Translations under genes and position numbers: made by a program
The notes under the pieces: generated by a model
What the model saw: the letters and a program-made list of their open reading frames with translations, nothing else
Told to the model about the DNA's origin: nothing
The model's database searches: none
IMG/VR virus record: IMGVR_UViG_3300020438_000348
Location: 1 to 20,738 of that record
Reading direction: 5' to 3' (one strand)
DNA from: a virus
DNA length: 20,738 nt
Shown here: positions 20,001 through 20,738 of the stretch, piece after piece
Layout: each line of letters opens with the position of its first letter
Position numbering within the stretch: the first letter of the stretch is position 1

Positions 20001-20738
20001 TGGAATAGATTTGGATCTGGATCATTTGATGGGGTATATTTAGGAGGAACCCCCTCAGGTTCTACAATTAATGGAATAACTTTAAATGAGCCTGGAAAAA
20101 TGTTTATAGGGTCATTCCAAGAATTTAGATATTATTCACATGAATTAAAACAAGAAGTATTTAATGATCTTGTTATGAATCCCGAAAGTATAGAAGGGAA
20201 CAATGTGACAGGAGAACAAAGTTCATTTGATATAGTTAATTTTAGAGCTCCATTAGGTAATGAATTAGAAAGTAATTTTTATGTATCTACAAGTTTAGCT
20301 GAAAAAGTACAACCATTCTCATCATTACATCCTGCAATATCTGGAGAATCTGAAGCAATTATCACACAGTCTTTCTTTTTCCCTGCAACAGGGTTAACTA
20401 GTAGTAGATATAATCTATATTATAACAACCCAGGAACATACGAACAAACTTTAAGTTTAATAAATAGAGAACCTTATTTATTAGATCAACCTGCTATTGG
20501 TATTACTAATAGAATTACTAATAAAATACAAGTAAATGATGGTACTGATTTTGGTACAATATTATCTAACCAAATTAGTATTGAACAAGATTATTTAATA
20601 AGTAGAAGTTATACTGAAGATATAAATAGTTTAGAAGTAGGCTTTGCCCCCGCGGATGAAGTAAACGATGATATTATAGCTACATATGGTCATGGTGTTA
20701 TTGGTGATACAATAGCTGATCCTAGATTTACACAAGAA
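17070..20738 (+). CDS. Very large gpI-like tail protein with LamG-like domain (partial)
   Basis: An open frame of 1223 codons with no stop before the window end. Residues 1-230 are unrecognised. Residues 234-363 hold five Cys-rich repeats. Residues about 709-746 (LYHNMAYLVKKKGTTAGLRQ, then LINIWGIPSTILRINEFGG) resemble the conserved core of tail protein I (P2 gpI), which links baseplate to fibres. Residues about 800-1045 look like a LamG/concanavalin-A-like sandwich (ISFRFKTQG early, GKMFIGSFQEFRYYSHELKQ late), interrupted by three LYGxx pentapeptides (956-970). Near the end is SLEVGFAPADEVNDDI, a motif I recall in related phage structural proteins. The size and mix suggest a baseplate-to-fibre protein that may touch host glycans; this is inference. 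The ATG at 17070 follows the preceding stop by 18 bases. Confidence 0.85.
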   Translation, partial: MPEVSESTEILNLNPSQDLFKRGYDNGTLYTVYNFINHELKSSPTDTYFLSEISSDRTEVRLSNNFLSNEEIETSYKEFKERLESTDYFDEFYIAFEGNNYNIGVNCFLDTSKEKYTVLVKLYDALPNAFKLKDEVYIVTKTAESKAYKINQDSSNPSTDSINPSILFDDGFELDNQAIIPNEEITSTFTPDKNSIELYIYDVNFGLLTSDTNFTDFTITGPGLIDSDAGTGVCSLGPQFTTQEACTSAGGTWTSTNGGTCSLGPQFQTETECTEAGGIWTSNNESANGACSLGPEYPTKQACEAAGGLWTPSNGVCSLGPQYTTQAACQAAGGMWSSNRPGVCTLGPQYTTQYACITAGGIWHNSEIYGDATFLRGPNTNLEIKDFVNNSTVYKTKNELVNTPSTASKNNLDYYLNQRGVTITPDYSKFNEFVNFSSAKQRLKNFYYKVQQIEAYEDELNILNSISGSTSSSLTVTSNQSSIEGHITNLIKNFDGYEYYLYYVDEPSSYPKTGSKFPYELKDTDSTDVLTWLGSDDENSQYYGGQILSASFYDQDNQNWLFYTIPEFIRENEENDNYLTFCNMVGQSFDEIWLYTKAVSQKSNTTNQLDKGVPLDLAQSTIEGLGYQGFGNNYNNQDNYIGLTGEDNGSFVPPTGSELIKNYIAINGGSVINYWEDNYSFTGYVEEFIEEGFPYAIDRVSKEIYKRLYHNMAYLVKKKGTTAGLRQLINIWGIPSTILRINEFGGKDKDNSDDYDLWYNRYSYAYTPVGTQLFPSASMQIPWVPLLRNKIADNANIVPDGISFRFKTQGIPKDDNRGTYYTQSLLVKKSDDDPNNTEVDFGITLTYEPQVTGSYPGAAPNEYNKYGTLQFYISGSTVGSGNGSYFTGSNGGIYLPFFDEGWWTISLSRDFHASTNVNTNNTQYTLRAANNIYNGDDGDRIGFTGTSTASAQTVNLYGQGLYGHALYGPGISYANVNWNRFGSGSFDGVYLGGTPSGSTINGITLNEPGKMFIGSFQEFRYYSHELKQEVFNDLVMNPESIEGNNVTGEQSSFDIVNFRAPLGNELESNFYVSTSLAEKVQPFSSLHPAISGESEAIITQSFFFPATGLTSSRYNLYYNNPGTYEQTLSLINREPYLLDQPAIGITNRITNKIQVNDGTDFGTILSNQISIEQDYLISRSYTEDINSLEVGFAPADEVNDDIIATYGHGVIGDTIADPRFTQE
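17769..18158 (+). repeat. Five Cys-rich tandem repeats in the tail protein
   Basis: Five copies start at 17769, 17850, 17940, 18018 and 18099, spaced 81, 90, 78 and 81 bases. Each reads C-[ST]-L-G-P-[QE]-[FY]-x-T-[QEK]-x-x-C-x-x-A/S-G-G-x-W, 20 residues, then a 6-10 residue Ser/Asn/Gly linker. Two Cys per copy suggest a disulphide or metal-stabilised hairpin. I recall similar repeats in other marine phage and bacterial surface proteins, so the unit is known in type; its function is unclear. Confidence 0.88.
18061..18160 (+). other. CpG-dense patch within the repeat region
   Basis: By direct count, 9 CpG and 54 G+C in these 100 bases, whereas 17761-18060 contain no CpG. The reading frame and repeat motif are kept: copy 5 encodes the same pattern with different codons (ACG, CCG, CAG, ACC, GCG). 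The patch has the same style as the CpG-rich gene-free regions. Confidence 0.7.

Overview
The window looks like part of a tailed phage (myovirus) genome, free or integrated. It is AT-rich with a contractile-tail baseplate cluster, and every gene I accept lies on the + strand. The host is probably a member of the Bacteroidota. Six intergenic sites share the spacing TTG-N20-TAnnTT, close to the known Bacteroidetes sigma-ABfr promoter (TTTG-N19/21-TAnnTTTG), and most starts have A-rich leaders without a Shine-Dalgarno sequence. Host and novelty cannot be settled without database searches.

Layout. 1-391: gene-free, CpG-rich control region with two host-type promoters. 392-778: unknown protein. 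779-1411: second long gene-free, CpG-rich, hairpin-rich region with a possible 25-codon ORF. 1412-1774: small beta-rich unknown. 1889-2695: DUF932 protein, followed by a strong terminator. 2738-3199: T5orf172/GIY-YIG-like protein. 3232-3372: small ORF of 46 codons. 3442-3798: membrane protein. 4005-6596: very long coiled-coil protein, followed by a terminator hairpin that also fits inside a promoter spacer. 6672-7306: two small unknowns. 7429-9480: small coiled-coil protein, HD-domain phosphohydrolase, membrane-anchored small protein and a gp55-like late sigma factor. 9517-20738: baseplate and tail-tip operon containing a gp5/gpV-like spike, a possible tail protein, a gp25/gpW-like wedge protein, a gp6/gpJ-like wedge protein, several unknown structural proteins and a huge gpI/LamG-like protein that runs off the window.

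How the parts fit. Genes near 392, 1412, 1889, 6672 and 7429 have host-type promoters, fitting early or middle expression by host RNA polymerase. The sigma factor at 8683-9480 would then redirect polymerase to late genes. A TTG-less AT-rich motif (ATATTTAT, often followed by CA) lies just upstream of several structural or unknown genes, including 9517, 12392 and 17070, and is my candidate late promoter. The structural genes are tightly coupled: four junctions use the TAATG stop-start overlap and one uses ATGA. The order spike, gp25, gp6, gpI follows the P2 V-W-J-I logic, while the sigma factor is T4-like.

The least explained parts are the two CpG-rich regions with repeated palindromes, a 15-bp box placed upstream of two promoters at distances differing by 21 bp, the 863-residue coiled-coil protein, and a 100-bp CpG-dense patch inside the last gene covering one of five Cys-rich repeats.
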